The notes under the pieces are model-generated. The model ran no database searches. It was given only the letters and a program-made list of their open reading frames with translations, and was not told the DNA's origin. Positions 12,815 through 25,299 of a stretch of 64,000 bases of DNA are shown here, piece after piece (the first letter of the stretch is position 1; each line of letters opens with the position of its first letter). A program made the translations under genes and the position numbers. The stretch is from Carex sylvatica. Its lineage: Eukaryota; Streptophyta; Magnoliopsida; Poales; Cyperaceae. Where the stretch lies: contig CAXKVR010000102.1 in the NCBI GenBank assembly GCA_964058845.1, forward strand, positions 1 through 64,000. Direction: 5' to 3'.

Positions 12815-14555
12815 TAGACATATGCTTATTCCTCTCAAAAAAAATTGAAATTTATCAGGAACGCAAATTTAATCTTCGTATTCAATCTAGGTGGACTACA
12901 GATTAAGCACGGAACCCGTCCGATGCCCTTTGGATCAAATCTTGTCCAAAGGACTCCTCAATCGTTTGATTTAAGTAATTGGATAATAATAGACAACTGC
13001 CCTTTAACGTTTCCTAAATCAAACAAGGTAATTATTTGTTTTCTATTTGGATTTTGGATACTAAGCTGGAAACCAAACAAAAGGAGGATTCCATTACCTC
13101 TTAAATGCTATTTTCTTATTACATAAAAAAATCAATAATTTTCTATCTATCCAAAAAATATAAAATTTTGTTTACATGCAATTTTCATATGGAGATCTTT
13201 CTAATAGTTTGAATCGACTATTTACTTTTAAAAAATATATATGAATTTGTAGTCCGGAGCAGTAATTAAGCAGCAGCTGATAGGAGAGCATCATGTAATT
13301 GTTGCATGTATATATGATGATTAGTGATTTGCTATTTAGATGTTTGGTTGTCAATTTTGGGTTTGATATAATACCGACACCACTTTGATTGATTATCGTG
13401 GTCCTTTTCGTTTTATCTTGTATTGGGGACTTTTTTATAATTTTACTCAGAAAATAAAATATATTGGAAAAAAAAAATTTAAGTAAAATAAATAACATAA
13501 AATAATATGTAACATTAAAAAAATATATAATTTTTAATAAATGATCACATAAATAATTAAATTTGTAAATAAATTAATTAAATTAGGTATATTTCATACA
13601 TAGATCAATTATTAGAAGAAGAAAAAAAATTGATGACATGATAATATGATATGCTTTAGAGACTTCAAAATCCAACCACTTTATGGAGTACTATCAATAT
13701 GATGTAATTAATGTTTTATTTACGGCTCTTGCTTCTCCTATTGTAATCCATCGTAAAAGGAGGTGTCATTCTCTCTTCTCGGTAACTTTTCATCAATTTT
13801 CTTTTTGAAGGTTGGTGGCTTTAAAATTTTCATCAAATGTCTACTTTCTGTGATATTTTATAACGCTATTTCTGCAACTAATTGTGCTCCGGGTGGTAAA
13901 GTGTGTCTCAAACTCTTAGATTCTCATTGAGTCGAAACAAACTTCTTTGCAACAAACAATTCGTTGCACAAAATCAAAGGAGTACGAGAACCAATCGTTG
14001 GTCCAAGTAAGAAAAACTTGACTTTGTTTTCTTCAGTTCGGCGCCATTTATAAGCAATGTTTTGTTCCATGCATGAAAAATTGAAGAATTGCATCCACAC
14101 TCCGACATTCGTACCCTCTTAAGCTTTCTTGTGTCTTGATTTTAATAAATGAAAATTAAAGTCCACTACTGTCCATCAAGTTATTTATTATTCATGATCA
14201 TTAAACGCTTACAGAATATTGACAGCAAAAGTCCTAATGATATACGCATTCATGTAAAACTTTTAAAATGTTTATTGTTAACATTTTTTATATGTTACAA
14301 CTATTTAAATAGTAGTCATTATTATAGGGGTATTTACCGAAATAAAATAGGCAAACAAAACTTTTATTCAGGTTTCATAAATACAACCGTATTGACCGAA
14401 ATAAACTTATCAACTGAATTAAAATTGAACTGAACAAACCGAACAAACCGAACTAAATTTCGGTTGAACCGAAATAAGAAGATTAATCATAAAAATAAAC
14501 ATTATTTTTTAAAGATAGATTTAAAATTTTGTTTAGTCCTTCGTTGCTCTTCTTT
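12815..14555. other. Intergenic; fragment of hairpin module near 13155-13235
   Basis: Around 13155-13235 there is a decayed right arm of the hairpin family (AATATAAAATTTTG, ATATGGAGATC, TTGAATCGACTATTT). Around 14390-14480 there is a CCGAACAAACCGAA-type short tandem stretch. No supported gene. Confidence 0.4.
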
Positions 14556-14559
14556 CTGG

Positions 14560-15890
14560 TCTGGAATTTTAGTCAACTTAGATGTCTATGATACAGGAAT
14601 AAGTCGGGTAATTCATAATGGTGAGAGTACATTTTTTTGATTAGATTGATGGACAGGAGAGTGCGTTTTATATTGTCTTTATCCTCATCTCTTTAGGGCT
14701 GCCTCTAATCAGCACCTATTGGTGTCCAATGCTTTCTCCTCTAATCATCTTACAATTCATTTCAATAGATAACTCACTGGCATATTACTTACAGAATGGC
14801 AACATCTTTCTTCTACTTTACTCCTTAATTCTTTTATTACTGACTCCTCTCCTGATTCTATATTTTGGAGATGGACTCCGTCTAGATTATTTACGGTTAA
14901 TTTTCTATATCTTTGGTTATCCTTTAGGGGTATTCCCAATAGAACTTATGCTACCTTATGACATTCTAAAATCCCTCTAAAATTTAAGATCTTTGTTTGA
15001 TTATTGAGACAAGATAAGATTCTTAAGAAATGTAATTTAGCTAAAAAAGGTTAGGATGGAGACATTGGTTGTCCATTCTGTGGAGCATTGGAAACACTAG
15101 ACCATTTATTTGTGACCTGCCCCTTCATTTCTTCTTTATGGGCATTGATTAGTACTCATAACAACTTTCAATTTAATTGTACAACAATTGCTGAGTTATG
15201 GCTTTTTGATTATTGAATTCCCTTGAAGGATTCTTTACTTGTAGAATTGATTAGAGTTGCTACCTCATGGTTAGTATGGCTTACTAGAAATAAAATTTGT
15301 TTTGACCAAACACCTGTTCCATCTCTTAGTTCTGTTGGTTCTGCATTAACTTTCTATTGGTGTAAAGCTAGGTTAGATGATTCTTACTTTAAATTAACAT
15401 TAGTTTTGCCTATGGATGTTTTATCTTTGCATTAGGAAGGCCCATTGATAATAATTTCGGATTCAGGTACCCCGAGTAGTCCATTGAATTCAGAGAAAAC
15501 TGACCCTGATTATGGTTTAGAAGAGTATGATTTATCGGACTATATTAGAGCTCGAGCTGAAATTGTAGATATTGATGTTGCGTTTCAAACTATTGGAAAC
15601 CATGGAGTTTTAATCCCCCTCTCTTCCTCTACTGATTCGTCTACTGTGGCTTCTAGCTCTTTTTCGATTGATAGCTCTGCTACTTCTTAGTTTACTTCTA
15701 CTTACCTTTTATAGTCTTGTGATTAGCCACATTTTGTATTAGTTATAGCCTTCTATTTTGTAGTAGCTGTCATTAGTTCTATGTTGTGCTCTTCTTATTG
15801 TAGCTTTATTCTATGAATTTTTATCCCTATCTTTGTATAAACAATTATGTTTCTAATGAAACAGGTGGTTATCAACTTTTTCAAAAAAAT
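14560..15890 (+). mobile_element. 5'-truncated LINE (L1-type) 3' end
   Basis: This is the last part of a non-LTR reverse transcriptase ORF, heavily broken. Frame-shifted pieces read KFKIFVWLLRQDKILKKC, then GDIGCPFCGALETLDHLFVTC, the Cys/His zinc-binding tail (zf-RVT) typical of plant LINE ORF2. Further on comes LIRVATSWLVWLTRNKICFD. A Ser-rich C-terminal stretch runs to a stop at 15690. A stop at 15433-15435 splits the tail in the same frame. The 3' region ends near CTAATGAAACAGG and a short A run at about 15883-15889. Everything upstream of the last part of ORF2 is absent, as expected for 5' truncation during target-primed insertion. Confidence 0.8.
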
Positions 15891-17400
15891 GATGATCGAA
15901 TATTCAAATTATATTCTTATTTTATTTATTGTTATTTTCTCACAAAAATAGCAATTTGATGAATAATATGTTAATTATATTACAATATTTATTTGTATCA
16001 ACTATCCATGTAATATTTAATTTGTATTCACCGAAAAATAAAAATAGATACACATAATTTTATCACTATCGGATCTTTATCTGATCCGTTTACACCCTAA
16101 ATACGATCCTCATTTAATTCCTTTTCACTTCTTTTCTCTGGCGAGTCCGCAGCGGATCCAACTGTTGACATGATTCTGTACGCTACGCCTCGTATCTTTA
16201 TCCTTTTCTTCTTTTTCAGTTTCCTTTTCTTCTCCTGTGAGATTTGAGATACCTGCCTCAAAATCTTTCTGGGCTTTCTCATTTGTGCGAGTGCATTACA
16301 GCATATGACTTACGAGCATCATTTTTAATTTCTTAGAATATGCGACTATCATTTTCGATGGGATGGTTGACACCGACACGACTTCAACTGATCCTCTCCT
16401 TTCCTCAACTTTATTTGCTGGATCCGTTCGCTTCCAACATAAACATAAAAAAAATCCTCAGTATAATAAATCAATCCATTTTGTGCTGGAAATGGAAAGA
16501 AGTTTTTTTTTCTTTGTTAGGATTTTTTTTTTCAATCAACAATTGAAAATCTGAACAAAAAAATTAACATACTTATTTAACATGAAAAATATTTTTAGCA
16601 ACATTTTTCTTCATTTTACAATATTTTAACAAATTTTCCACAATCTTGGCATTTTCACAATTTTTTTCAATGAAGAATTAATATCGAAAAAAATTAAAAG
16701 ATAATTATTTTGTCATGAATCATCATCACTATTGGCAGTATCACAGCGTGAATAATGTAGTGTGTCTTTGTCTTATTCATAATTTTTATCATGTTATATC
16801 ACATCAAATAAATTTTTTTTTATAACATCAAATGACATGCTTGATTCACAACATATTTGTCATGTCACATCAAGGCATATCACATATTTATAACGCTATC
16901 AATGAGATATAGTAACGTATGAATACGTCTTTTGTTTCCTCTGACTTCTATTTTTTCACTATATCTTTAGTGATTTATATTACTTATTGACACTTTAGTA
17001 TTTACTTGTAGTTTCAATATCATTATAAACATGATAGAATTGTTATTTTTCTATTAATATTTTAGAAACATGGTAAAATACCTTACTCCCAAAACACTAA
17101 TGGGTAGAATGAGAAGGGCATCATATGTTTTAACCCAGTACAAATTTCAAAAATAATCTTCTATAATTTAAACAGGCATCGAAATAATTTTACTCACCCA
17201 AGACCCAACACTTAAAAATATTGGTTCCTATTGACGTACAGTGTAATTGCTTGGAAACAGCAGCAGCAGTAAATTGTAGCCTCCAGTAAAACATTAATGG
17301 AGAGCATCAATCGTCAGTTGTTAGGCAAATCTGTCTTGATCGTCGCGTACTTTTAAGAAGACGGCGATTGAAATTTGCAGTTTGATACCTGGAAAATTAT
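15890..17400. other. Intergenic, no gene seen
   Basis: AT-rich. Frames around 16100-16550 are short, Lys/Phe-rich and resemble nothing I know. Confidence 0.45.
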
Positions 17401-17424
17401 AATACTTTACAAACTATAAAACAT

Positions 17425-17540
17425 CTTTTTTTAAATATTCGCAGAAACTGCGAAGTTGTGAGGGAAAATCGAACTCTCGATCTTTAGATACAACAATTCT
17501 AAGGCATTTTTCTAGCCAATTGTGCTACCTTCCTTTTCTC
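17425..17540 (-). mobile_element. Short tRNA-derived SINE with 17-bp target duplication
   Basis: Read on the minus strand, the element has a pol III A box (TAGCACAATTGG, 17527-17516) and a B box (GAGTTCGATTT, about 17475-17465) at tRNA-like spacing. A small perfect stem, TTCGCAG TTT CTGCGAA, follows, and then an A-rich 3' end (TTTAAAAAAAG). It is flanked by perfect direct repeats TACAAACTATAAAACAT at 17408-17424 and 17541-17557. The duplication, A tail and pol III boxes together make this a SINE rather than a tRNA gene. At about 116 bp it is short for the class. Confidence 0.85.
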
Positions 17541-17557
17541 TACAAACTATAAAACAT

Positions 17558-20500
17558 TAGCCGATGAGAGCAGTTGGTTCAAAGATATTCTTACGAGTTC
17601 AAAATATATATCGTCATTGACTAATTACAACAGTTCTATGATATTGATACATGCGCGGTAGGTAAAATCTACTTCATGAAGAGATAAGTTGACATGTCTT
17701 ATAATCTGGATGTTATCATGATTAGATTAATCTGGCAACCGCGACGAATCCACAAACATTAAAACATGTGACTATCCCCATTTAAATTAACATAATTTTA
17801 TATTGTTCAAGGATAAAGAATTGGCGTATTTGAATGTGGAAGGAAAGCCCTGTATGCACTGCAGAAAGGGAATTTTAAATTTGAAGCTGCACGAAATGTA
17901 ACAGTAATCCGACGGCTCTTATGTACGCTAGCTAGCTGTACCTGTACATAGAGAATTAGAAATCTGTAAAAAGAGCAATATCCACGGAAACAAAGTTGAT
18001 ACATACCGTTTTGGATAGAAAAAGGTATAAAAGAGAGATGAAAGGGGATGACAAAAATAATCTTGTAAATTAATATTGTTTGTTTGGTTACTCTATTAAT
18101 TCACTTCTTTTGACATCTCAAAATATATATTTTTAGAGTAAAGGTTAAAAGTCAAGCTACTCAACTATTAAATATTCACAAAGAATTATCTTTTATATAT
18201 TTCGAACCTACAACCTCTCACACGAAAGACTCAGGGGCGGACACATGGTTTCTGTCAGAGGGGAAAGAATCATGTTCAAATAGCTTATCGAATTTAAACT
18301 CATTAATTAACCATATACTAAATTTATTAGAATCAGTCGGGATTGGCCAAATTGGATTTGAAACTCAGATTTTTTTGTCATAAAACTATTTTGTACTTAA
18401 GAAATATAAAAAATTATTATGTCAAATAATAATGTTGGCATTAATTTTCGTAATTTAATAATTTTTATTCTTTGTTATTAGAAAATCTAAAAATAAAGAA
18501 GAATGAACTATTAATCCGTCAGCTAACAATTTAAAAGAAAATTAAGTATTAAATAATAACACATGCCCAATAAATTGCAGCCCATTCACTTAGATTTATT
18601 GCCCCACCTGTCAGAATATTCTTCCCCATCTAGTTTCGTTGTTTTCAATTTTCACGCTATCTAGGCTGCTACTCAAAGACTCAAATCACAAAATCTCGAA
18701 AAAAAAAGAAAGCAGAATCTCCCATCTAGGAGAGAATCAGTTCAATTCAGACAAAACTCGATCTAGGGAGGGACAAACTAATTTTCCAGGAAGAGACAAA
18801 GAAGAACCGAGTATACCTTTTTCTACTAAATTTCAAAATCCAAGAGGGGGGGGGGGGGGGGGGGGGGCAGCTACCCCCTGAAAAGACTGGTTCTCAAAAT
18901 TTATATTTTATTACACTAAAGATAGAAATTAATTAGCAAAAAAATATGTGACCAATTAGAAATAGAAAATATAATAATATCCTTTATTTATTACTTCTAT
19001 TATTTTATTGCATTTTCTATTTTATGTCCTTCTCCCAGTCATGCAAACATATCACAATGTCAAAGGAAATATCAGGATTATATATATAATCTGGATGTTA
19101 TCAAGACTTCTCATATAGTACCACAAACAACTATTACAAATTATATTACAACTCATCATCAATTTGATAATTATCCAGAGCAGGTTCAAATATCTCTATT
19201 TTTTTTTTACCTGCATCATGCCTCATTTTTTAAAAACTTTTATAACTCAAAATTTAAAATTCAGAAGTCAAAATAAAACCATTGAATGGCTCTACATCAT
19301 TTTATTTATGCATGTATAAAAAATTATAGCATTTCAACTTTGGTATGGTTGTCATCAAAAGCATGTACAAATATACTAATGTGGATAATTTATAGACATT
19401 GATTTTTCAATTTATTGATTCACATAAAAACATAATTGGAATGTGATTTTTTTTTATGAGCACGTAGAGAAAATAACATAGATCACATCTAACAGTTTTA
19501 TTTTAATTTTATATTTTAAATTTTGAGTTATTAATATTTTAAAAATAGAGATATGATGGAGGCACAAAAATGGAGGTATTTGAACCCTCCTTATTATCAA
19601 ATATGGATCTTACGATACTGACTACTAAGTAAAATATTCACTACTAGCAGTGCATACTGCATAGTGTTACTATGTCTTAGGCAGGGGTGGAGCCACGGAG
19701 GTATGTGGAGACAATAGGGATCAATTGATCTCTCTCTCTCTTTTTCTTTTCAAAAACTAATAATGAAGTACAATTTTCTTTATATAAATTATAGTAAAAA
19801 TGCTACTGGTTCCTCAAATTGACCTCCATATTTTTATGAGAAATTTATATGAATGACTCCCATAATTTTTGGTCAATTAATTTGGAGACTTCTAGCATTT
19901 TAAAATAATTTTTAATCAAAAAATTGTTTACATGTAACATTGTATCTCTCTTTCAAATTTCACCCAAGACAACTCACATATGACATTCAAAAAAGATTAT
20001 ATGTAGTTGACATTTTAAACCCACTCATTAAATTTCTCCCTCCATCTCCGATCCTAGACCCACTATTACATGCTATACAGTGGCGCCACTTTCTTTTTGC
20101 ATGTTAATCTGACACTTGTAGTGCATTAGCCAGGGAGAAGTTGCTCAAATGTTGTCACCAATAAAGGTAGTAACGCTACTGCTTTAAACTAAAGTTGCGA
20201 ATCCTAAAAAAAATGATCAGGAATTGATTTATTCGGGAAAAAGAAACCCTTCAATATTGATCCAGCCCATTAGCCCAGTCCTGAAATGTAAATTATTGGG
20301 TCTGAAGTTTTGAGAATAGTGAAAATACCTACTATGGTATAAAGAAACCGCACCATTTAATGACGCTGGCCCAAAAAATATGGCAGTTCGGCTGTGTAAA
20401 TGTGTTCAAGTGATATATTTTTTAAATATTTGGAACCCTAGTATCTAAGCTAGCTACTGCCTATTAGACCATTTTTTAAGGGAGAGGAAATATACTAGGA

Positions 20501-20655
20501 TTTTCTCCAATTTGTAATCATCTGTGGAGGGAAATATGGCATTAATTCTGCAATCCCTGTTGTCATTCCAAAAAAAAATTAGTTACCATTGTAATAATTC
20601 AAAATTAAACAATCACGGTTCAAAATTCCAAATATCAAATCTTACCATCCACGCA
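17558..20655. other. Intergenic; transposon-like scraps and a poly-G run
   Basis: No gene is supported. CAGGGGCGGACACATGG (18233) and CAGGGGTGGAGCCACGG (19682) resemble hAT-type terminal repeats, but I found no convincing partner end or target duplication. 18846-18867 is a run of 22 G. Confidence 0.4.
18846..18867 (+). repeat. Homopolymer of 22 G
   Basis: An unbroken G run in an AT-rich region, followed by CAGCTACCCCC. The length may be unreliable in an assembly. Confidence 0.95.
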
Positions 20656-20659
20656 TCCC

Positions 20660-21176
20660 GAGAACGCGCACTAATTTTTTCAGTGCGTCGGCTGGTGATG
20701 CGCACCAAATTGATTTTTTTTTTTATGGTGTGCACCAACTTTTTATTTTATTTTAGTTATGTTCTATTGTTTAAAATTTTTGAACTAATTTTTGTTTGTT
20801 CTATTATATTTTGTTATGTGGCGTTTAGAATTATATGTATACATCAAATTTAACAGTAAGATTGTAGAAAATAAAACACACTTGTTTAACAAATATATTT
20901 TTTGCTAAATGTGAACTAAAAATTACCATAATAAATTATACACACAATCTGAGTAGCATTTTATACTAAGTAAGTTGGTGTGCAAATTACTACAAATTAT
21001 ACACATAATCTTATCAACGTTTTATACTACAAGTTATACGCAAAACAGAATAAAATTAAAAAAATTGGTGCGCTTCCTGAGGATGCATAACAAAAAACAA
21101 AAAAAAATAAAAAAATAAAAAAATTAATTTGGTTCGCATCACAAACTGGTGCACCGAAAAATTTAGTGCGCATTCC
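20660..21176. mobile_element. Small inverted-repeat element, interrupted at its right end by hAT
   Basis: The left end is GAGAACGCGCACTAATTTTT, then CAGTGCG and GGTGATGCGCACCAAATTGA. The right end, reversed, is GGGAATGCGCACTAAATTTTTCGGTG and GTGATGCGAACCAAATTAAT. The terminal inverted repeats are about 55-60 bp with some mismatches. Its last bases continue at 27661 after the hAT transposon. Non-coding. A MITE of unassigned superfamily. Confidence 0.6.
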
Positions 21177-23279
21177 CAGTGGCGAGTCTAGGAATTCAAT
21201 CAAGGGTAGGCAAAAAATGAACATATAAAAAAAAAAATTAACATAAATGAACATCAAAGATTTCAACTAAGTTAAAAGTTTATAACAAAAATTCTTTTAC
21301 ATATCAAAAAATAAGAAATATATTAATGCTACAAAATCAAGTCAATGGAGGGAGCTTTCCTTTACGATTACTCATATTTTGCCATCGTTGCATAATTCGT
21401 TCATCAACTACCTCATCAAATAACTCACTCTCAACGTAAGTAACCAAACAATTATTCAAGAATTGATCTCCCATTGAATTTCTTACTCGGTTTTTCATAT
21501 AATTCATCGTCGAAAATATCCTTTCAACACTAGCCGTAGCCATCGGCAATATCAATGCTAATTTCACTAATTTGTAAACTAATGGATAAACATTGTGCCT
21601 CCTCTTTTCCACTATTTTTTGAGAAAGTTCAACTATGCCCTTTAACTCTAAAAAATCATCATCACTTCGCATATCCATGCGATAATTCTCCAATTGACCA
21701 TCTAGGATAATAAGTTCATATTGGTTGAAATCATAGGGATAAAATCGAGCTAATTGAACCAACCTATCTTTATTAAATGATGAAAAAGAGTTACTCGGGT
21801 CTAAGCATGACATACAAATAAGTAGCTCGGTACTAGTTTCTGTGAATCTGTCATTAAGCTCATGCAATTGCATATAAATAACCATGTAAAATAGTTCAAC
21901 ACAATAATAATGTAAATTAGTTGTGTTCGTTGCTTGTCTCTTTGGCTTACTGACATACTTATCCTCCATATTTGGTATGCCTATATCGTGCTTCACACAA
22001 AATACACACACTTCTTTGAATAATGATTTTCAACCACCATCCCGCATACCTTGCAAGCGATCTTTAGCAAAATTCACCAATCGCATAGCATTCACTATAT
22101 CTTGCTCCTTTCGTTGCAAGGCTTACGATAGATTATACGTGATGAGTAATGAAGCTCTCATGAGATGACAATTGATATAAAAATCAAAAGTTTGGATATG
22201 AAATAAAATACCAGTTGCTTCAACTCGTTGTTCTAGAATAAGAGCATCATTTTCTATCTCCTCAAGTACACCTATCGTGGCTGAAAAAAGTGTAATCATA
22301 CCATTTAAGGTCTTGAAATGAGAATTCCATCGAGTATTAAATAGACGTGCAAGACCCATTTCTTGATTCAAATCACTTTCGGTTTTAATCTCCTCATTTG
22401 AAATAGATTCCAAAATCTCAATTCTTTGCTTCTCACGTAATTGATCACGCCTTTTACAAGATGCACTCGCAACATTGACAACTTGAGAAATTATTTGAAA
22501 AAATAAGCCAATCTTGTGATGACGCTTGGCAACATGAACGAGAGTTAGTTGAAGTTGATGAGCCCAACAATGCACATAGTAAGCGGACCCGTTCTCCTTC
22601 ATGATCAATGTTTTGAGATCATTGAACTCGTCGCTCACATTACTAGCTTTATCGTAACCCTGACCACGTAATCTAGACAAAGTTAGACTATTCTTAACAA
22701 ATAACCCTTGAAGTGCTTCCTTCAAAGACACCGCTCTAGTATCAAGAACACGAACGATACCAAGAAACTATTCAACAATGTAACCTTTTTTTGTTTACAA
22801 ACCGAATCATGTTGCACCAAAAATGTATAGTACAAAGTTTTAGTACAGCAAGCTGTATCTTTTAACCTTAAATACACTTTCAGTTCAGATTGCAAGTGTA
22901 CAATCCTACCGCGTAGTATATTATCGGGTATTGATCCTCAGAGAGTAAGTTTAGATACTAGGTTTAGACTTTATTAATTAATTTCAGAAAATAATAAAAA
23001 GAAGTAAGTGCAATAAAATAGAATATTGGGGGTTTGTTTAAGTAATCCTAAGTTGGGTTCAATACCCGAAAATAAGAAATTGTAAACAATAAATGTAAAT
23101 AAAATAAAGAAAGTAAATATTGGTTTGCTTTCAAGTTAAGGAGATCTAGGGGTATTCGGTTTACAATTCCTTGCTAATTCTATCTATTCGGTATTTGTTT
23201 AAATTCATGTATGATATGATAAGGTTTCTAACCTAATATGTCATTAAGGATCACTTTCGTGAATTAATAATGTGCCTAA

Positions 23280-23490
23280 GTAATTCGGACTTCACAGTTA
23301 CATCCTTCATCCTAGCTACTTAGACCATAAGCTCTTGTTAGTCTCTCATCTCCTCAAATATTGGTACTTCACAGTTACGTCCTTCATACCAATATCCGAT
23401 TCAATTTGAGATGTCCTAATAAGGGTTTGACTTCATAGTTACGTCCTTCACCAAGTTCCTAACCCTAATTTCTGTAGTTCTGGTTTGATT
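23280..23490 (+). repeat. Repeats of ACTTCACAGTTACGTCCTTCA
   Basis: Four imperfect copies near 23290, 23349, 23430 and 23490, each followed by a short variable spacer. They lie inside the TG...CA element and have no known function. Confidence 0.75.
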
Positions 23491-24189
23491 TCACAGTTAG
23501 TTAGACCTTAATCAAAATCTAAGGTATTTGTGTTCATAATTGGTACTCTTCTCTCGTCCCAACTACTTTGGTTATTTCGAATTCAAAGCGAACCTACATC
23601 GATTTTAAGTACTAATTATGTAATTAACACAAATTATAAATCTTAGAAATTAGCATCAAATCCCATAAAACAATCATAATAAAAATAAATAACCGAATAA
23701 GATACAATTAAACAAGTTCATGCATTGACCTAAACCCCTAGAAAGAGATCTACTCTCTCTTTGAGAGATCCATTACAAAAGTTGGCAAAAATAAGAAGAA
23801 ATAAAATAAAGAAATAGTTACACCCTTTATTGAATTAAGAACCTCAATCTTGCCAAAATTTTGCTTGGACCTTTTTCTCCTTCCTCGAAAAGCTTCCGAA
23901 ACTTCTAGAATGGCTGCAGATTTATTGCTATATTGTATGGAAATTGACATGCACCAAGTGGTGAGAGAGAGAGAGGGGAAGTTGTAAGATGAGATATGTC
24001 TTGAATGGAAAATGAATCCCCCTTATATAGCAAAAGACTATGCCCAATTTAGAGGCTAGAATGTGGGGTTAGTGGGTGCTATCTTTGCCTTATTTTCCTG
24101 GACTGATGTGTCCAAATTTAGCTGTCAAAAAGCGTCATTGGCTTGCTAAAAATAGAAACCGTGTTGAAAACGTGTAATTCTGACTTTCT

Positions 24190-24690
24190 GCGGGTCCAGT
24201 GCATCCGCACTGGTTCAACTTTCCATATTTAACTTAGAAGAAAAATCCTGCGAAATTCTCTGAGTGCGTCCGCACTGGTGGTGAGTGCGGGTGGCTGATC
24301 CACACTGATGAATTTTCTGAGCTGTTCTGAAGTTCCTGAAATTGGCTAAGTACTAAGTGCGGGTGGATGACCCGTACTGGAGGTGAGTGCATCTGCACTA
24401 GGCTCGAACTTTTTTCTGTGAAGTGTTGAGATGCTAAAAATTCGTCTAAGTGCTGAGTGCGTCCGCACTTGTGATGAGTGCGTCCGCACTGGAGCCCAAA
24501 CTTCTTCTTTTTAATTTTCTCAGGTTGTAGATCTTCTTGCTAGCTTTCTGAAAAGTGGTCATACGTCCAAAACGGAGTTATTAGTCAAAATCTATGGCCG
24601 TTTTAAGTTCAGGCGCCCGTTCTGCATTTCTGCTACAGTGCATCCGCACTGGATCTGACTGCGGGTGATCCATCCGCACTGGGAGTATTT
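24190..24690. repeat. Dispersed repeats of AGTGCGTCCGCACTGG
   Basis: About ten variants of a short unit built on AGTGCG-TC-CGCACT, a perfect dyad with a two-base centre. Spacings vary. They lie within the nested TG...CA element. Confidence 0.75.
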
Positions 24691-25299
24691 TTTTTTTTTT
24701 TTCATTATTTTCTGCACTGTAAAGCCAAACAAATGCAGTACTTGATTCTATATGTATTCTATTCACTTTATATTCAAAATACAAGATATTTGACGTTATT
24801 TTATGATGAAAACTAGATCTAATATGTATATAATTTATGCTTATCAAATCACAATCGCCATTTGCTCTTTGCTGAAATATCTTTTGACTCATCAATTAGG
24901 ACAGAAAATAATTAATTGCCCAACTTTGCAAGTATCTTCAATATCGTCTTCTCTGTGGCACAATTAGCTATCTCCTTTTGGGTATCGGAACATGTCAACT
25001 TTCAGTTTTTGGGAGCATTTTCCAGAATCACCTTATCAATTTGTGGATTACGATCTCCCGTATACCTCAAAATATTAAGGAAGTTACCTTTACGGTGAGA
25101 GCTTTCAGACTCGTCATGTCCGTGGAATGCCAAACCTTGTTTTGCGAGAAATCGAGAAACATGTACAGAGGCGCCTAACTGCACTCGATAATCCATCCCT
25201 TCGCTAACACTTTGTCTCACCATGATTTTTTCGATGCTCCGTCTTGTAAGGATTTCATGTGTATGCCCATATCGTGAGAAATTAAAATTTTCCAATCAC

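Larger units (their letters stand above)
22810..24846. mobile_element. Solo LTR or non-coding LTR-type element, 2037 bp
   Basis: It starts TGTTGCACC and ends GCTTATCA (TG...CA). Direct 5-bp duplications AATCA flank it at 22805-22809 and 24847-24851. It interrupts the transposase exactly between codons that join sensibly (QMAIVI then RFVNKK). No coding frame and no internal terminal repeat are seen, so a long solo LTR is the simplest reading. It carries two sets of internal repeats (see 23280-23490 and 24190-24690). Confidence 0.8.
21337..25295 (-). pseudogene. hAT transposase, TTF-type zinc finger/DUF4371 group, disrupted
   Basis: The N-terminal part lies at 25295-24853 and includes ASVHVSRFLAKQGLAFHGHD and KVILENAPKN. 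The central part (from about 22800 down) includes RFLGIV-type sequence, RGQGYDKASN and YYVHCWAHQLQLTL. The C-terminal hAT dimerisation part includes PMATASVERIFSTMNYMKNR and ends at 21337. Lesions: TGA at 25004-25002, TAA at 24914-24912, a frameshift just after the LIDESKD motif, a 2-kb insertion, an indel near 22785, then TAG at 22770-22768, TAA at 22125-22123 and TGA at 22032-22030. The three last stops share one frame. The sequence upstream of 25295 should hold the zinc finger but I cannot read it. The protein would cut and paste the transposon; this copy cannot make it. Confidence 0.88.

Noticed and set aside
14149..14433. 94-codon plus-strand frame
   Set aside because: Low-complexity Lys/Asn/Ile-rich translation of AT-rich DNA with no family resemblance.
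17460..17530. Minus-strand tRNA gene
   Set aside because: A and B boxes are present but the cloverleaf is not, and the 17-bp direct repeats and A tail show a SINE.
19682..20062. hAT element starting CAGGGGTGGAGCC
   Set aside because: No matching inverted end and no 8-bp duplication could be found.
24190..24690. CRISPR-like array
   Set aside because: Units differ in sequence and spacing and lie in a plant LTR.
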